From Tipula vernalis (taxonomy: Eukaryota > Arthropoda > Insecta > Diptera > Tipulidae), in NCBI GenBank assembly GCA_958295665.1, contig OY282559.1, positions 255,878,461 through 255,942,460 on the forward strand: DNA of 64,000 nucleotides, read 5' to 3'. Of this stretch, positions 22,701 to 35,379 are shown piece by piece (position 1 is the first letter of the stretch; every line of letters starts with the position of its first letter). A program made the translations under genes and the position numbers. The notes under the pieces are model-generated. The model did not search any database. It saw only the letters and a list, made by a program, of their open reading frames with translations, and was not told the origin of the DNA.

Positions 22701-24902
22701 CTTCGGTCATGGGCAGCAATACGAGCAGATTTACGAAATATCGACGCAATCACAGTTCCACGGTGGCTAGGCACGAGAAAACAAGTATCCCTTCACGGCT
22801 TTAGTGATGCTAGTGAAAAAGCATACGCGGCGGTTGTTTATGCGGTAACACATGATGAAGCTCACACTAAACCTATTTTAATAGCTGCAAAAACAAAAGT
22901 AGCTCCGTTAAAGCAGCAGAGTTTACCGCGCCTCGAACTGATGGGTGCGCTGCTACTATCAAAATTGGTAAAAGTCATAGAAACCTCCGTAGAGTTAAAT
23001 TTAAACCGCACAATTTTATGGACCGATTCCAGAATCGTACTGGATTGGTTGTCAGCCCAACCAAGACGATGGTCAACGTTCATCGCAAATAGGACCAGTG
23101 AAATAATCGATATTCATCCCAATAGTGTATGGAAACATGTTCCGAGTAAAGAAAATCCAGCGGATATGGCATCCAGAGGAGTATCATTAGTCGAGTTACT
23201 GCAAAATGATTTATGGTGGAATGGACCGCATTGGCTGACTAATGAAACCGCTTGGCCAAAACAGTATCAAAAAAAGAATCCCGATCAGTTAACTACCGAA
23301 GAAATAAGGCCATCTGTAAAGGCGATGCATACAACACTGGATAAAACGTGGTTCGATGAATTTATTGACAGATATTCTAGCTATCACAAATCAATCAAGA
23401 TTCTTGCGCTGATTCAACGGTATTTATACAATTTAAAGACGAGTTCACGAAAACAAGGCAACATCACAAGATCCGAATTGCTCAAAGCAGAGCAAACCAT
23501 CATCAAATATATACAAATGAAAGAATTTTCAGACGACATCAAACACATTTCTAAGGGCAAACCACTTCCACGTAGCAGTAAACTGAAAAATTTAAATCCG
23601 TTTGTTGATGAGCATGGAATACTACGAGTCGGAGGACGTATCGAAATGTCTGTTGCCTCATTCTCCGTTAAACATCCGATAATCCTATCTAACCAGGGAA
23701 ATTTACCAAAGATAATAGCACGCGATTTACACCAGAAACATCACCATGCAGGAATTGGGTTTTTAATGAACATAATTCGACGAAGATTTTGGATACTGAG
23801 AATGAGACAACTGGCTAAATTAATAGTGCATAAGTGTATCTCATGTTTTAAGCAAAAACCCAAGGCAGAATCACAAATCATGGGCAGCCTTCCTGAAGCG
23901 AGAGTAGTTTATTCCCATCCATTCGATAAAGTAGGCGTTGACTACTGTGGGCCATTCAAGGTTCATGCAATCAGAAGACGAGGACAAATTCCATCGAAGG
24001 CTTATGTTTGTATATTCATTTGCCTTAGTACAAAGGCAGTGCATATCGAGGTTGCTATGAGCCTTACAACTGAAAGTTTCTTTGGAGCGTTAAAAAGATT
24101 CATTTCAAGAAGAGGACTCTGCAGCACAATATATAGCGACAACGGCACGAATTTCATTGGGGCAAGAAATGAATTACACGATATATATACATTTATTAAA
24201 GAACATTCTAATGAAATTTCTTCATTTTTATTAACGAGTAATATAGAATGGCGTTTTAATCCTCCATCAGCATCGCACATGGGCGGTATTTGGGAAGCAG
24301 CCGTCAAAGTGGCTAAAGTATGTTTAAAAAAAACTTTAGGAGAAGCAATTCCAACACTTGAAGAATTTTCCACATTGATGACCCAAATTGAAGGTATGAT
24401 GAATTCCAGGCCAATCTGTATCAACCCATCAGCTGACATTGATGCACTCACACCAGCGCATTTTCTGATTGGCAGACCGCTAACTGACGTACCAGATGTA
24501 GACATCACTAATAAAACTTTACCGCCGACAGCACGGTGGCATTTAATCAAACAGTTGCAACAAAACTTTTGGAAGCGCTGGCATCATGAATATTTAACGA
24601 TGTTACAAACTCGGCAAAAATGGCATCACCAAAAACCAAATGTCTCAATTGGTGATATAGTTATCATAGTTGATGAAAACCTGCCTTCAACTCGGTGGGC
24701 ACTAGGCAAAATTATTGACACACATCCAGGACATGACGGGAAGGTGCGTGTTGTTTCCGTAAAATTAGGCAAAACGGGCAATATTATTAAACGTCCAATA
24801 CACAAAATTTGCAAATTACCACATCAAGGTAATTCCTCAGTTGAATCAACCGATCCAAGGGGCCCGGAATGTTCTAAAATTGATGAAGATGCTGATATCT
24901 GA
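19740..24902 (+). CDS. BEL/Pao Gag-Pol polyprotein
   Basis: Single 1720-residue open frame. Gag occupies roughly residues 1-380 and ends with Cys-rich knuckles (CSVCNQGEHLIHQC, CFNCLSKNHRVYEC, CQKCHRKHHSMLH; about 315-380). The aspartic protease active site is LLDSASQSS (Asp445). Reverse transcriptase follows (VVFDGSAKS, LTGDIEKMYRQVWV, YVDD at 849-852), then RNase H (HGFSDAS, Asp1023). Integrase has an HHCC zinc domain (HHAGIGF near 1335, CISC near 1363) and a DDE triad at Asp1401 (VGVDYCGPF), Asp1467 (YSDNGTNF) and Glu1519 (GGIWEAAV). The last ten residues are encoded inside the 3' LTR. Length and order are normal for BEL/Pao, with no frameshift or stop. It probably yields Gag and Pol by proteolysis. 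Confidence 0.96.
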   Translation: MESLKRQRGVIKGSMTKLFAYTKGNLEKGNVDEIYVKLNRAQQLMNEFMEIEKQMFTEDTSVESDLSEFEDTYYSVLAALNANIRKRSLTTPLMSSQLNNTTMNSSQLHGTEIRLPKITIPTFDGSYMEWQSFYDIYASTIHNKESLTAAQKFQYLKSLIRGEPAALIRHFPVTDANYHEALKKLIQRYDRKHYTINSFIKSFIEQPSISQPTSTNIRKMTDAFDEVIRGLKALGETAENRDHWLIYIALSKMDSETRGLWAQETVGANLPTFDELLEFLNKRTDTLETETGFSQKMQPRVPKLRALATTTFPECSVCNQGEHLIHQCETFKSMPADQRSTLIKSMFRCFNCLSKNHRVYECKSKARCQKCHRKHHSMLHESVVDQSSQDVNTRATAEVKKSQGSTDSTTCGNTSVHTTKTLLPTAMVNIRDRHGEFHAFKALLDSASQSSFVSESCVQQLALQRHQGRVLIKGIGETTVGQTRGKTELWIAPTISNLPVWKTEAFIVSKIATKLNHYGSVYDGEIKLSDMQLADPTFNEASTVDILLGVDIFAKAMQGQTRKLNNGLIAMNTVFGWVIVGSSININQPETKNFNILIDIDRSLRQFWEIEELRTTYKQSTEEEEACEKLYKTTTSKGADNKFIVRLPFREVQSTLGSSFHSAMSRLQSIERKCRINKDFKEMYTQFMREYIELGHMTKIKGPVSKGSYYLPHHGVLRETSSTTKLRVVFDGSAKSVNGRSLNDVLLVGPTIQDTLIQILIRFRQHKFALTGDIEKMYRQVWVAPDDRHHQNILWRDDSNMPVQRYQLNTLTYGTASAPFLAIRSLHEVGIKSFQTSPEAANRIMRDFYVDDLMSGADTKEELLTVMKDIVDILSSHGFNLRKLLSNSSSIKSYIQNNGTTTEKSIINYPTSIKVLGLSWEPTQDIFKFSCQLDERTVYSKRTLLSEAGKIFDPLGWISPLTIRIKIIFQNLWLQDLTWDDELPVNILRSWAAIRADLRNIDAITVPRWLGTRKQVSLHGFSDASEKAYAAVVYAVTHDEAHTKPILIAAKTKVAPLKQQSLPRLELMGALLLSKLVKVIETSVELNLNRTILWTDSRIVLDWLSAQPRRWSTFIANRTSEIIDIHPNSVWKHVPSKENPADMASRGVSLVELLQNDLWWNGPHWLTNETAWPKQYQKKNPDQLTTEEIRPSVKAMHTTLDKTWFDEFIDRYSSYHKSIKILALIQRYLYNLKTSSRKQGNITRSELLKAEQTIIKYIQMKEFSDDIKHISKGKPLPRSSKLKNLNPFVDEHGILRVGGRIEMSVASFSVKHPIILSNQGNLPKIIARDLHQKHHHAGIGFLMNIIRRRFWILRMRQLAKLIVHKCISCFKQKPKAESQIMGSLPEARVVYSHPFDKVGVDYCGPFKVHAIRRRGQIPSKAYVCIFICLSTKAVHIEVAMSLTTESFFGALKRFISRRGLCSTIYSDNGTNFIGARNELHDIYTFIKEHSNEISSFLLTSNIEWRFNPPSASHMGGIWEAAVKVAKVCLKKTLGEAIPTLEEFSTLMTQIEGMMNSRPICINPSADIDALTPAHFLIGRPLTDVPDVDITNKTLPPTARWHLIKQLQQNFWKRWHHEYLTMLQTRQKWHHQKPNVSIGDIVIIVDENLPSTRWALGKIIDTHPGHDGKVRVVSVKLGKTGNIIKRPIHKICKLPHQGNSSVESTDPRGPECSKIDEDADI

Positions 24903-25522
24903 AATAAAAATCTTTAGTTAAAATAAATTCCAATAGTAATATACATAATTTTATACATAACCTTGAAATTGTAGTTGGCACATCATAACGTAAATTCTAA
25001 TTTCCTTTGAGCTGTAACCTAAAAATTGAATCAAAACAAAACTTCTTAAAGTATTTATATTATTACAAAATATTTAAGATGTATTAAAATACTTATCTTA
25101 GCAATTTATTTTATGTACATTTGTATTTGAAACACTTAAAATTGTATTTGGTTAAATAAAACTCTTTGTTGACATTATATTAATGACAGATCGAAACATA
25201 GAATTCCAACTGATAATGAGAAAAAAAACATAGACCTAAAATTAATAATGAGTGCGTTTGATACTCTATTACATTAGCTCAATAATTTAAGAATGGCCAT
25301 CTACAATAAATAGTTATAAGTATTATATAAAATTTAAGTTGTACCAAAAAATGAAATAAATGTTCTTCTCTCACCAACTCTTGAAGTGTTAACAAGTAAA
25401 AAGAAAAAATTTAATTAAATAAAAAAAAAATTGTTACCAAAAAACCAAAAAGCCAACTTGAGTTAATTTGTTCATTATAAGATTATACGTTGATTTAACA
25501 ACGTTTTGGTATACAAAAAACA
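24870..25522 (+). repeat. BEL/Pao 3' LTR (653 bp)
   Basis: Second LTR; its first 33 bases contain the final codons and stop of Gag-Pol. Followed by the TSD copy GCAAA. Confidence 0.95.
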
Positions 25523-27352
25523 GCAAAGATTAATGGGCATGATTAATTACGTCGCAAAATTTATTCCAAAATGCTCTGAAGTAACTGCTCCAATAAGAGA
25601 ACTTCTGAAGAAAAATACGGAGTTTCATTAGGACTTTGATCAGCAAAGAGCATTTGAAAACATAAAAACCTTACTAAAAAGTACACCAGTGTTGAACTAC
25701 TGCGACACTAACAAAAAGGTAAAACTATCAGTAGATGCGAGTAAATCAGCATTGGGAGCAGTTATAATGCAAGATTAATAACCAATTGCTTATGCGTCAA
25801 GGTCACTAAACAAAACGGAATTAGGATATCCACAAATCGAAAAAGAAGCGATGGCAATTAGATTCGGATGTAAAAAATTCCATACTTACATATATGGAAG
25901 GGAGTTGGAAGTGGAAACAGACCACAAACCCCTAGAAACAATATGTAAAAAACCAATAGGATCGGCACCACCGAGATTACAAAGAATTTTATTCGAAATT
26001 AGCCAATACAATCCAACAGTGGTTTACAAAAAGGGCAAAGATATACCAATAGCAGATTTGTTGAGTAGAGATGTAGATAATCCACCATACGAAAATGAGG
26101 ATGATCAAATCGAAATACACCTACTAGTACCAATGTCAACAAACGCAGCGGAATTAATGATTCAAGACAACGACAAAAAATCATACTATACAACACTAAA
26201 ATCATATATAATGGATGGATGGCCGAAGGATGAAAGAGTAATCCCAAACGAGATCAAATATTTCTCAAATTTCAAAGAGGAACTATCAATATACAACGAA
26301 ATCATATTCAAAGGGCAAAAGATAGTAATTCCCAAAGGTCAAATTCAAAAAATCATTACTCAAGCGCATGCCGGTCATCTTGGACAACAATCAACAATCA
26401 GACTGATAAGACAAAGTTTTTACTGGAAACACCTAAATAAAGACGTTATTGATTATATAGAAAGATGTGCAGTCTGCGAACAAACACAGAGGAACAAAAC
26501 TAAAGAACCAATAACAACAAAAACAATACCAGAACTACCTTTTCAAATAGTCGCTACAGATTTATTCTCATACAATTCAAAGACATATATTGTCATAGTA
26601 GATAGCTACTCAGGATATATAGATTTTAGCAAAGTCAAATCACAAGATTCAAAGGAAATAATAAAAATACTTCAGAAATGGTTTTCAGTTCATGTTTGCC
26701 CTGAAATATTAGAGTCAGATAACGGCCCACAGTTCTCATCAAGAGAATTCAAACAATTTTCAAAAGACTGGAATTTCTAACACATGACGTCCGGCCCGCT
26801 ATTCCCTAGATCAAACGGATTAGCCGAAAGAGCCGTTCAGACAGTGAAATTATTACTAAAAAAATGCGAAAAGGATAAATCGAATCCGTACATGGCAATA
26901 TTAAAACTAAGAAATACACCAAAATCAGGCGATTTAGGTTTACCCAATCAAAGATTAATCAGCCGAATTACAAGATGAGCTTTACAACAGCAAAGAATCA
27001 ACTAATACCAAAAATAGAAAATAATGTAGCGGAAAAACTAAAGATTGCCATAAACAAAAAACGTATGCCAGAAGCAATACCAATAGAGTTAACTGACAGA
27101 GTCAGATTACAAATAAAACCGAGAGAATGGATAAGTGGACGCGCAATACAATACGCAAACGCGCCAAAGTCAATATTAGTTAAAACGGACGATAATAAAG
27201 TATACAGGCGGAACTATCATCACATTCAAAAGACAAAGGCGAAAATAGCAATACAAGAAAAATCACTTTATTACGACGACACGCCAAGATCAAACATCAA
27301 TGGAGAAAAAATAAATGAACAAGTGAGTGAAGGCGAGATTAAGACGAATTAA
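25523..27352 (+). pseudogene. gypsy RT end, RNase H and integrase
   Basis: Continues the RT cut at 18704. Order: RLMGMINYVAKFIPK; RNase H (KLSVDASKSALGAV, IAYASRSLNKTELGYPQIEK, ETDHKPLE); integrase zinc finger (HAGHLGQQ with CAVCEQ); catalytic core (VATDLFSYNSKTYIVIVD, ESDNGPQFSS, and LAERAVQTVK carrying the Glu region); C-terminal domain to NYHHIQKTKAK. It is inactivated by TAG at 25629-25631, two TAA at 25776-25781, TAA at 26778-26780 and a frameshift near 26970. No chromodomain and no env frame follow. Confidence 0.9.
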
Positions 27353-27659
27353 TCAAGTAAATTTGCAAGTGAAGAAAATTGTAGCCTTGATTCAAATCTC
27401 AGACAGTCGAGATACGGTCGTGTAATCAAACCAATAGAGCGTTTAAATCTGTAAGATGAATCGTCAACAAGACGAACAAGTTACACCTCAAATTTAATGT
27501 GGAGGTTCAAAAAATTAACAGTTAATTTTATAATGGTTATTACATTATTATGTTTATTATGAATTTACTAATAACCTTAGTATTTAAGTATATTTAATAT
27601 AAAAATATAATATAAAATAAGTATAAATAAGTTTATATAAAAAAAAAAATAACGGAAGA
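27353..27659 (+). other. gypsy 3' untranslated region and polypurine-like tract
   Basis: Non-coding; ends with an A-run and AACGGAAGA immediately before the 3' LTR, a plausible polypurine tract that confirms plus polarity. Confidence 0.65.
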
Positions 27660-27845
27660 TGTAACAACATAATCCACATAATAACATAACAATATTATAA
27701 CACATGTAAACGTCCCATATAGTATTATAACAGTAACATGTAAACACAACATTAGAATACGAATGTATGAACTGAACTGTAATAAAGTATGTTTTGTATT
27801 AGCCGTCAATAGCAAAAGACGTGTCTCTGTTTTATCCTCATCACA
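27660..27845 (+). repeat. gypsy 3' LTR (186 bp)
   Basis: Matches the 5' LTR over its full length with about three substitutions (for example CACATGTAA against CACATTTAA). Followed by GTTTT, the right copy of the target duplication. Confidence 0.92.
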
Positions 27846-27850
27846 GTTTT

Positions 27851-27943
27851 TAAAAATAGTGAAGTGATTTTTTTTGTAATTTAATGTTATGTAATTAATG
27901 GTTGGATGAATAAAAATAAAATAAAATAAATAAATAAAATAAT
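27851..27943 (+). other. CR1-like LINE 3' tail
   Basis: After the gypsy insertion the LINE 3' UTR appears to resume and end in an AATAAAATAAA-type simple tail (27905-27943), a common 3' terminus of CR1/L2-like LINEs. Assignment rests on position and tail type. Confidence 0.5.
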
Positions 27944-28202
27944 GTTTTGGTATATTTCCCCGGCTATAAAATAATATAGCAATAAGCCGTATGGTGATCT
28001 TCAAAATTCAGCAGGGCTGCTGCCAACTGTTTCAACTGTTTCAGATTGCAAATTTCCAACGAAAAAGCGAGCCTGGTTTTTGACTTCATAAATAAAATTG
28101 AAACAATGAAGTTCTACCACTATTTTCGAAACAACCAAAAATTATAACACCCATTTAACCCTAGGAGATGCAGTGACTTGCATGGCGCTAAGTGAACCCG
28201 TA

Positions 28203-28218
28203 AGGTCTGACGAGACCT
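28203..28218. repeat. piggyBac subterminal palindrome, left
   Basis: AGGTCTGACGAGACCT, 45 bp inside the left end; related copies at the right end suggest a transposase-binding repeat. Confidence 0.7.
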
Positions 28219-28297
28219 ATTTAGCGGTATGGCTTAAAAACATTTTTCCCGATGAGAGATTCGTCGAAGTGTATGGTTTGATAAATTGTTACAGTAG

Positions 28298-30500
<2,203 letters not shown>

Positions 30501-30636
30501 GATGTACATATGTGTGTGCTTATAAAAATAAATTTAAAAATATCATTTCTGTTTTATTACTTTATTTGGAACATGTAATAATTAAGGCCAGGTAGGCTCC
30601 CAGAATGAAAACATTAGACAGTAAAACATTTTTGGC

Positions 30637-32632
30637 TCATTGAGCATCATCATAAGCGCATGAATGACACGTATACTCGATTTTTGAGTGTGTAACACAC
30701 ACCGGCTTGTGACATTCAGCACACAGAAATCGAGTTTTTCTTTGCTTTTTATCGTAAGTACGGCACATATGACACGATGGTCGATTAGAAGCCGAGACAG
30801 CATATGGTGGTTGGTCTGCTTCTAGCGTTGGTGGTGGTAAAGTTTGTGCCTAAAAAGATAAATACGAAATAAAAGAAAAGAAAGTATTAAGAAATTGGCA
30901 TATTGAAGTTGCTTGATTTTTTGTTTCTAGCTGTAATACATACATTAACATGAAAAAGTGCCATTGCTTCTCGTATATGTGGAAACCGTCTAACATTCGG
31001 ATTTAAAGATCGTTCCTCCATGTGTGGAATTACCAGTTGGGTGGCCAATTCGATGATAAAAAAACGACGCTTGTCGGTTTGTTTTTTTGGTCGTAATTCA
31101 TCGTGAATGATGAATGATGCCAAGCCAGCAATATCCAACATATTAAAGAACATGGCTAATGGCCAACGATTAGTAGCGCGTTTACAAGAATAACCATTAA
31201 CCATTTGATCCATGGTGTCGACACCAGCCTTATTTTCATTGTAATCCAGGATTTGATATGGTTTCAATGTAGCTTTATTACGATCAACGTTGCATGTATA
31301 ATGTTCGGTAGAAATCAATAACACAACTTTGTTTTTTTTGGGAACATACGAGCACAACGAGCTGTCGTTGTTGTAAAAACAAAACAAAGTGCTAAACAAT
31401 TCACGAGAAGGATGGGCTAACAATTGTGGTGGTAAGAATGTTTTATTTCTGCGAACAGTGCCCACAAATGCTAGTCTTTTCGTAATCAATGTTTCGGCCA
31501 AATTACACGTAGAAAAAAAATTATCGGCGTATATAGTGCGACCAGTGTTAAAATATTTTTCAACCAACTCCAAAACAACTCTCTCGCCTTGATTTACTTC
31601 TCGGGTCGCTCCAGGTAGTTTGCCAGTATATATAATTCCTTTTAAAGGGTAATTAGATTTAGAATCGCATGCCCACCATACTTTAATGCCGTATTTGGCT
31701 GGTTTGGATGGTATATATTGAGTAAAGCGAGTACGGCCACGATAAGGAAATAACTGTTCATCGACAGTAATGGATGCGTGTGGTGAATATGCCTTTTCCA
31801 AATTGGACATTAGCATCAACCAAATATCGTTGATGGCTGCCGACTTACTAGTCAACAATCGCTGAGGACGAGTATTACCATTGTCAAACCGAATGTATTT
31901 GGTGATGATTTTGAATCTATTGTGCGACATTGTAGCTTTATAAATCGGATGATTATAAGCGGCCCACAATTCTTTCGTTGGTTGTGTATTGGCATTAAAA
32001 ACTCCGGCAAATAATAACAAACCTATATAAGCATATAATTCATTCACCGTGAGTTTTTGCCATTCCTTTGGTTTAGCTTCTGGGTTATCATCGTTCCATT
32101 TTCGAATTATATCATTGGCCTTTCTATTTGATTCTCTCACAATGATATCGGCAACCTCTGGGCTGATCAGTGACCTGAAAATCGTGCATGGATTTCGGAA
32201 TGTACCAGAAGTAGGTCCAGCTGGTTTTCCAGTAGCACTACGAGCTGTATTGTGAGCACGATTTCTACCAGTTACTGGTGGATCAACGCACCAAATCTTT
32301 CCATCTTTGGATTTATAAAATTCAGCAGGCCTCACTGTAGCAGAGACCACAACTGCTTCACGTTCCTGGTCAATATCTTCATGTTCCGCTTCATCAACAA
32401 TCCCATCTTCATAACCATCATCATTCAACTCTAGTTCTAATTCGTTTTCAACATCAGATGCTGCAGCAGCCTCACATTCTGGAACATAATCTGGATCATC
32501 AATATCATCACCTTCGAATGGATCTTCTTCTTCGCCTTCTTCATTAGCCAAAAAATCAGTAACTCTTTCGACATATTCATTTTGCATGGCGGCTGGTAAA
32601 TTTCGGAAACGTGCCGTTTTATTTATCACCAT
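30637..32632 (-). CDS. piggyBac transposase
   Basis: DDD-family transposase that cuts and pastes at TTAA. The main exon (32632-30950 from the first good ATG; an upstream acceptor at 32701-32700 opens the exon at 32699) has an acidic N-terminus, then TFRNPCTIFRSLI, NELYAYIGLLLFAGVF, SITVDEQLFPYRGR (Asp291), GIKVWWACDSK, IYADNFFSTCNLAE (Asp370), FVGTVRRNK and NKAGVDTMDQMVNGYS (Asp472). Spacings of 79 and 102 residues equal those of canonical piggyBac D268/D346/D447. A likely 100-nt intron (30949-30850; GT in GTTAATG, AG before 30849) leads to a 70-residue last exon with the C-terminal Cys/His-rich domain (CHMCRTYDKK, FLCAECHKPVCVTH, YTCHSCAYDD), stop at 30637-30639. Without the splice the frame ends at 30887 and lacks that domain. 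No disruption seen. Confidence 0.9.
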
Positions 32633-33083
32633 ATTCACCAAATCCACTTCACTCAAACCTTCAAAATTATCCACAATACGGCTTATGCTTGCAATTTTTC
32701 TACACACAATAGAAAGAAAAAAAATTTTAACAAACTGAAAAAATCCGAGGTAGCGAGATGCCTCACTCTATTCCTACTAATATTTACATAAACACAACTA
32801 GTAATTATACACAAATAATTATAAGACAAATACTTACCTCCAAGCTGACAAAACACAAAGAAAACCAATTTTAATTTTCACTGAATTCGATGTTTTCACA
32901 CCAACTAATTCTACCGGACTGAATAGTCGTTTCTATTAAATTAACACACACATATACCTGTTGTACCTGACACATTTTTGTCTAGATGCGTTTCCGATAG
33001 ACTAACAGTATTATTATAGTATTATGTTTGCTGTTCTTTTTTTCAAAGTATGCAGGTGTTCTATCTAAATGAAATTTTGTTCT
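32633..33083 (-). promoter_or_regulatory. piggyBac 5' leader with probable intron
   Basis: On minus, a donor GGAG|GTAAGTATTTG (near 32842) and an acceptor ending GTGTGTAG (32700) define a likely intron of about 140 nt in the leader, so the first exon is non-coding or contributes very few codons. The remaining sequence up to the right-end repeats should hold the promoter. Confidence 0.5.
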
Positions 33084-33289
33084 AGGTCTGGGCAGACCTC
33101 ACGGGTCACTTTAAGATACAATCACATTCAAAAAGCCAAATTCTTCTACGAAAGCAACACAATCTCCTCGAAAATGATCTCATCGGACTCCAGGAGTCAA
33201 GATTATAGAAGTCAAAGGGTTTCAATTTTTTGTTTTAGCAGAAACAAAAAATATTAACTATTGAAATTCAAATAGGTCTGACCAGACCT
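33084..33289. repeat. piggyBac right-end palindromes (two copies)
   Basis: AGGTCTGGGCAGACCT at 33084-33099 and AGGTCTGACCAGACCT at 33274-33289. The first is followed by CACGGGTCACTT, the inverted counterpart of AAGTGAACCCGT at the left end. The asymmetry (one copy left, two right) recalls the unequal inner repeats of piggyBac ends. Confidence 0.7.
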
Positions 33290-33310
33290 CATTGCACCTC
33301 CTAGGGTTAA

Positions 33311-35319
33311 TAAGTAATCGACCCATTCGTCAACAAGCATTACCGCTTGTATGTAAATATGAACAAATGTATTTTAGTTTGTTCTTTCAAAGTTGAATAA
33401 ATGAAACAGTTCAAAAGCTTCTGATCCGAGAAATATTTTAAGCGTAACATTCTTTATACGCTTTCATCATGATTTTTTAAGCAAATATTTCATTTTCCAA
33501 CCAACCGAGCTTTGTTTGTCTCAAAATACATATCGCACAAAACAAGTAAAATATAAATTGAAAATTGTTTTGTGGTTCAAAGTTAATTTTGTTATATAAA
33601 TATAGTTGTGTTGATATACAACATTTTGATGTGCGAAAGGTATAAAACTATACCTACTTCAGAGTTTTTAAATATAAATACGTGTATTATGAAAATTGGT
33701 ACTTATACTATACATGTACCCGTAGCTAGATATAAACACTAGACTCAAATGTACTTGTAAATATGAAATATAAAGATAAATATGTAAATATGGTGTACAT
33801 ACATAGTATATTCATATGGATTTATCCTCTTAAAGGTGATAATTGGATGTGTTAAGATATTTTTTTGTTTTATCCTAGTTTTATGTTCTCTGATAAAAGA
33901 AGAATTTTGTATATCGTACATACACACCTGTGTAATTATGTTGAAGCGTTTTTTTTTTGCTGCCTGGTAAAAAAAAAATTACTTCGAGCTATATAAAAAA
34001 ACACAAAAAAAAAAAAAAATTAATTAATTTTCTGTTGTCTAATGTACGTGTTATTGGGGTTTTAATTAAAATTATTTCTTTAGTTTTTAAGAAATATTTT
34101 TGTTTACTTATTTTTTTGTTTTTATCTCATTTTATTATTGATGTGGTTTTATTATCTTATTAAAGGTGATAAAAACATTTTATGTACACAGACACACAAC
34201 AATTATTTAAATTTTAGTGTAATTGAAATTATGTGGTTTTACTAAAATTTATATTGTTCACACCAACACCGCATTTGTTATAATCACAGAGTGTGTCTGC
34301 GTGTGTGTGTTGTGTTTTTAGATTACTGATTAAAACCCAATATTTTATTCAAAACCATTTTTCACGAAATCACTTACCATGTGAAGTGTATTAAAAGGAA
34401 AAATTAAGCTGATTTATTTTGTGGCTGCGGATGATAAGCCCTTTTTTCTCTATACATGGTATACTACGGTTTCCCTCTTTTTAAAATAAATCGATTAATC
34501 TATACTTACAGCTCATCGATTTTTTTTTTTCCTGATTTTTTGACGAGGGTTTAATATAATACCAAACCAAAACAAACCAAGAAAAAAAAAAAAAGATTTA
34601 ATTTTTTTTTTTTAATTTTGCACCTTTTAATTTCGTGTCGTGACAAAAAAATGCAGCTTCCCTTGATTTGTCCGCAGATTTACATAATTTAATGCCAATA
34701 ATAATAATAAAAAAATTACGGGGAAATACAAATTAATCTTGTTTGGATTTCTACCTGCCATGTCGACTTAGCCGTTACTAGAAAAAAATGAATTTCAATA
34801 GATTCTACAAAATTTTTATTTTGTTTTCAAATTATAGGATTTGAAGCGAATCGCATAAGTTTAACACGTTCGCCTCTCAAAGACACATGTATGTGTAACG
34901 CAAGTTTCCCAAAAAACTCATGTTACATATATGTATCACAAATTACTGAAACTTTACATAGGTATAACTTTGGAATGGTTTGTATTATGATTATTTTCTT
35001 GTCGCCGTAGTCTTTATGAGTATAAGACACACATTTATGTCACATTTTCATATTTCGGGAAACCCCCGATATTTGTTCAAAGAAAAGGAATAACGATTTA
35101 TTTAACGTTTATTTGTTAGTTTGTCGACTATTTTTGTCTAGTAAAGAGGTATTTTGTTTGCATTATAATATTTATACTTAGAATTGTTGGTATTATAGTG
35201 AAAAATTAACGACTTTTAATTCAAAACTAAATTTTTGAAGTATAATAAAAATTATTCAAAGTTATTTGTGAAGCATATAAAGTTGTAAGGTATAGTAATT
35301 TTATTATTTACTATCCGAT
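33311..35319. other. AT-rich spacer, about 2 kb
   Basis: Long A and T runs (for example around 33950-34020 and 34520-34620) and a short TG-rich patch near 34300. I see no gene, terminal repeat or decayed protein in it. Confidence 0.5.
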
Positions 35320-35379
35320 TTGGGTGAGTTTCAAGTTAATTGCAGATTTTTTTTGTTGTACTGTTATAATAGGTTCTTG

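Larger units (their letters stand above)
18705..25522 (+). mobile_element. BEL/Pao LTR retrotransposon, apparently intact and young
   Basis: 6818 bp, two 653-bp LTRs in which I saw no difference by eye, primer-binding site, one uninterrupted 1720-codon Gag-Pol, and a perfect 5-bp target duplication GCAAA (18700-18704 and 25523-25527). All domains have their catalytic residues. No envelope gene is present. Identical LTRs imply a very recent insertion, younger than the gypsy copy that it interrupts. This is the best candidate in the window for a currently mobile retroelement. Confidence 0.96.
16874..27845 (+). mobile_element. Ty3/gypsy (Mag-like) retrotransposon, rearranged and interrupted
   Basis: Bounded by two 186-bp LTRs (TG...CA) that differ at about three positions, and flanked by a 5-bp direct repeat GTTTT (16869-16873 and 27846-27850). 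After removing the nested BEL element (18705-25527 with one TSD copy) the gypsy itself is about 4.1 kb. Polarity is plus: primer-binding site after the left LTR, polypurine-like tract before the right LTR, and RT-RNase H-integrase on plus. The gag-protease block is inverted, and the RT N-terminus is missing. The gag finger layout with CPAFGK and the PBS type recall the Mag/SURL clade (tentative). Non-functional. Confidence 0.88.

Noticed and set aside
24002..24550. 182-codon minus-strand frame inside the BEL integrase region
   Set aside because: Shadow of the long Gag-Pol gene on the other strand; no similarity of its own.
27633..28004. 123-codon minus-strand frame over the gypsy LTR and its partner at 16841-17155
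   Set aside because: The same peptide appears at both LTRs because the LTR is duplicated; it is non-coding LTR sequence.
30582..30803. 73-codon minus-strand frame near the piggyBac 3' end
   Set aside because: Wrong frame; the neighbouring frame of the same DNA encodes the Cys-rich last exon of the transposase.
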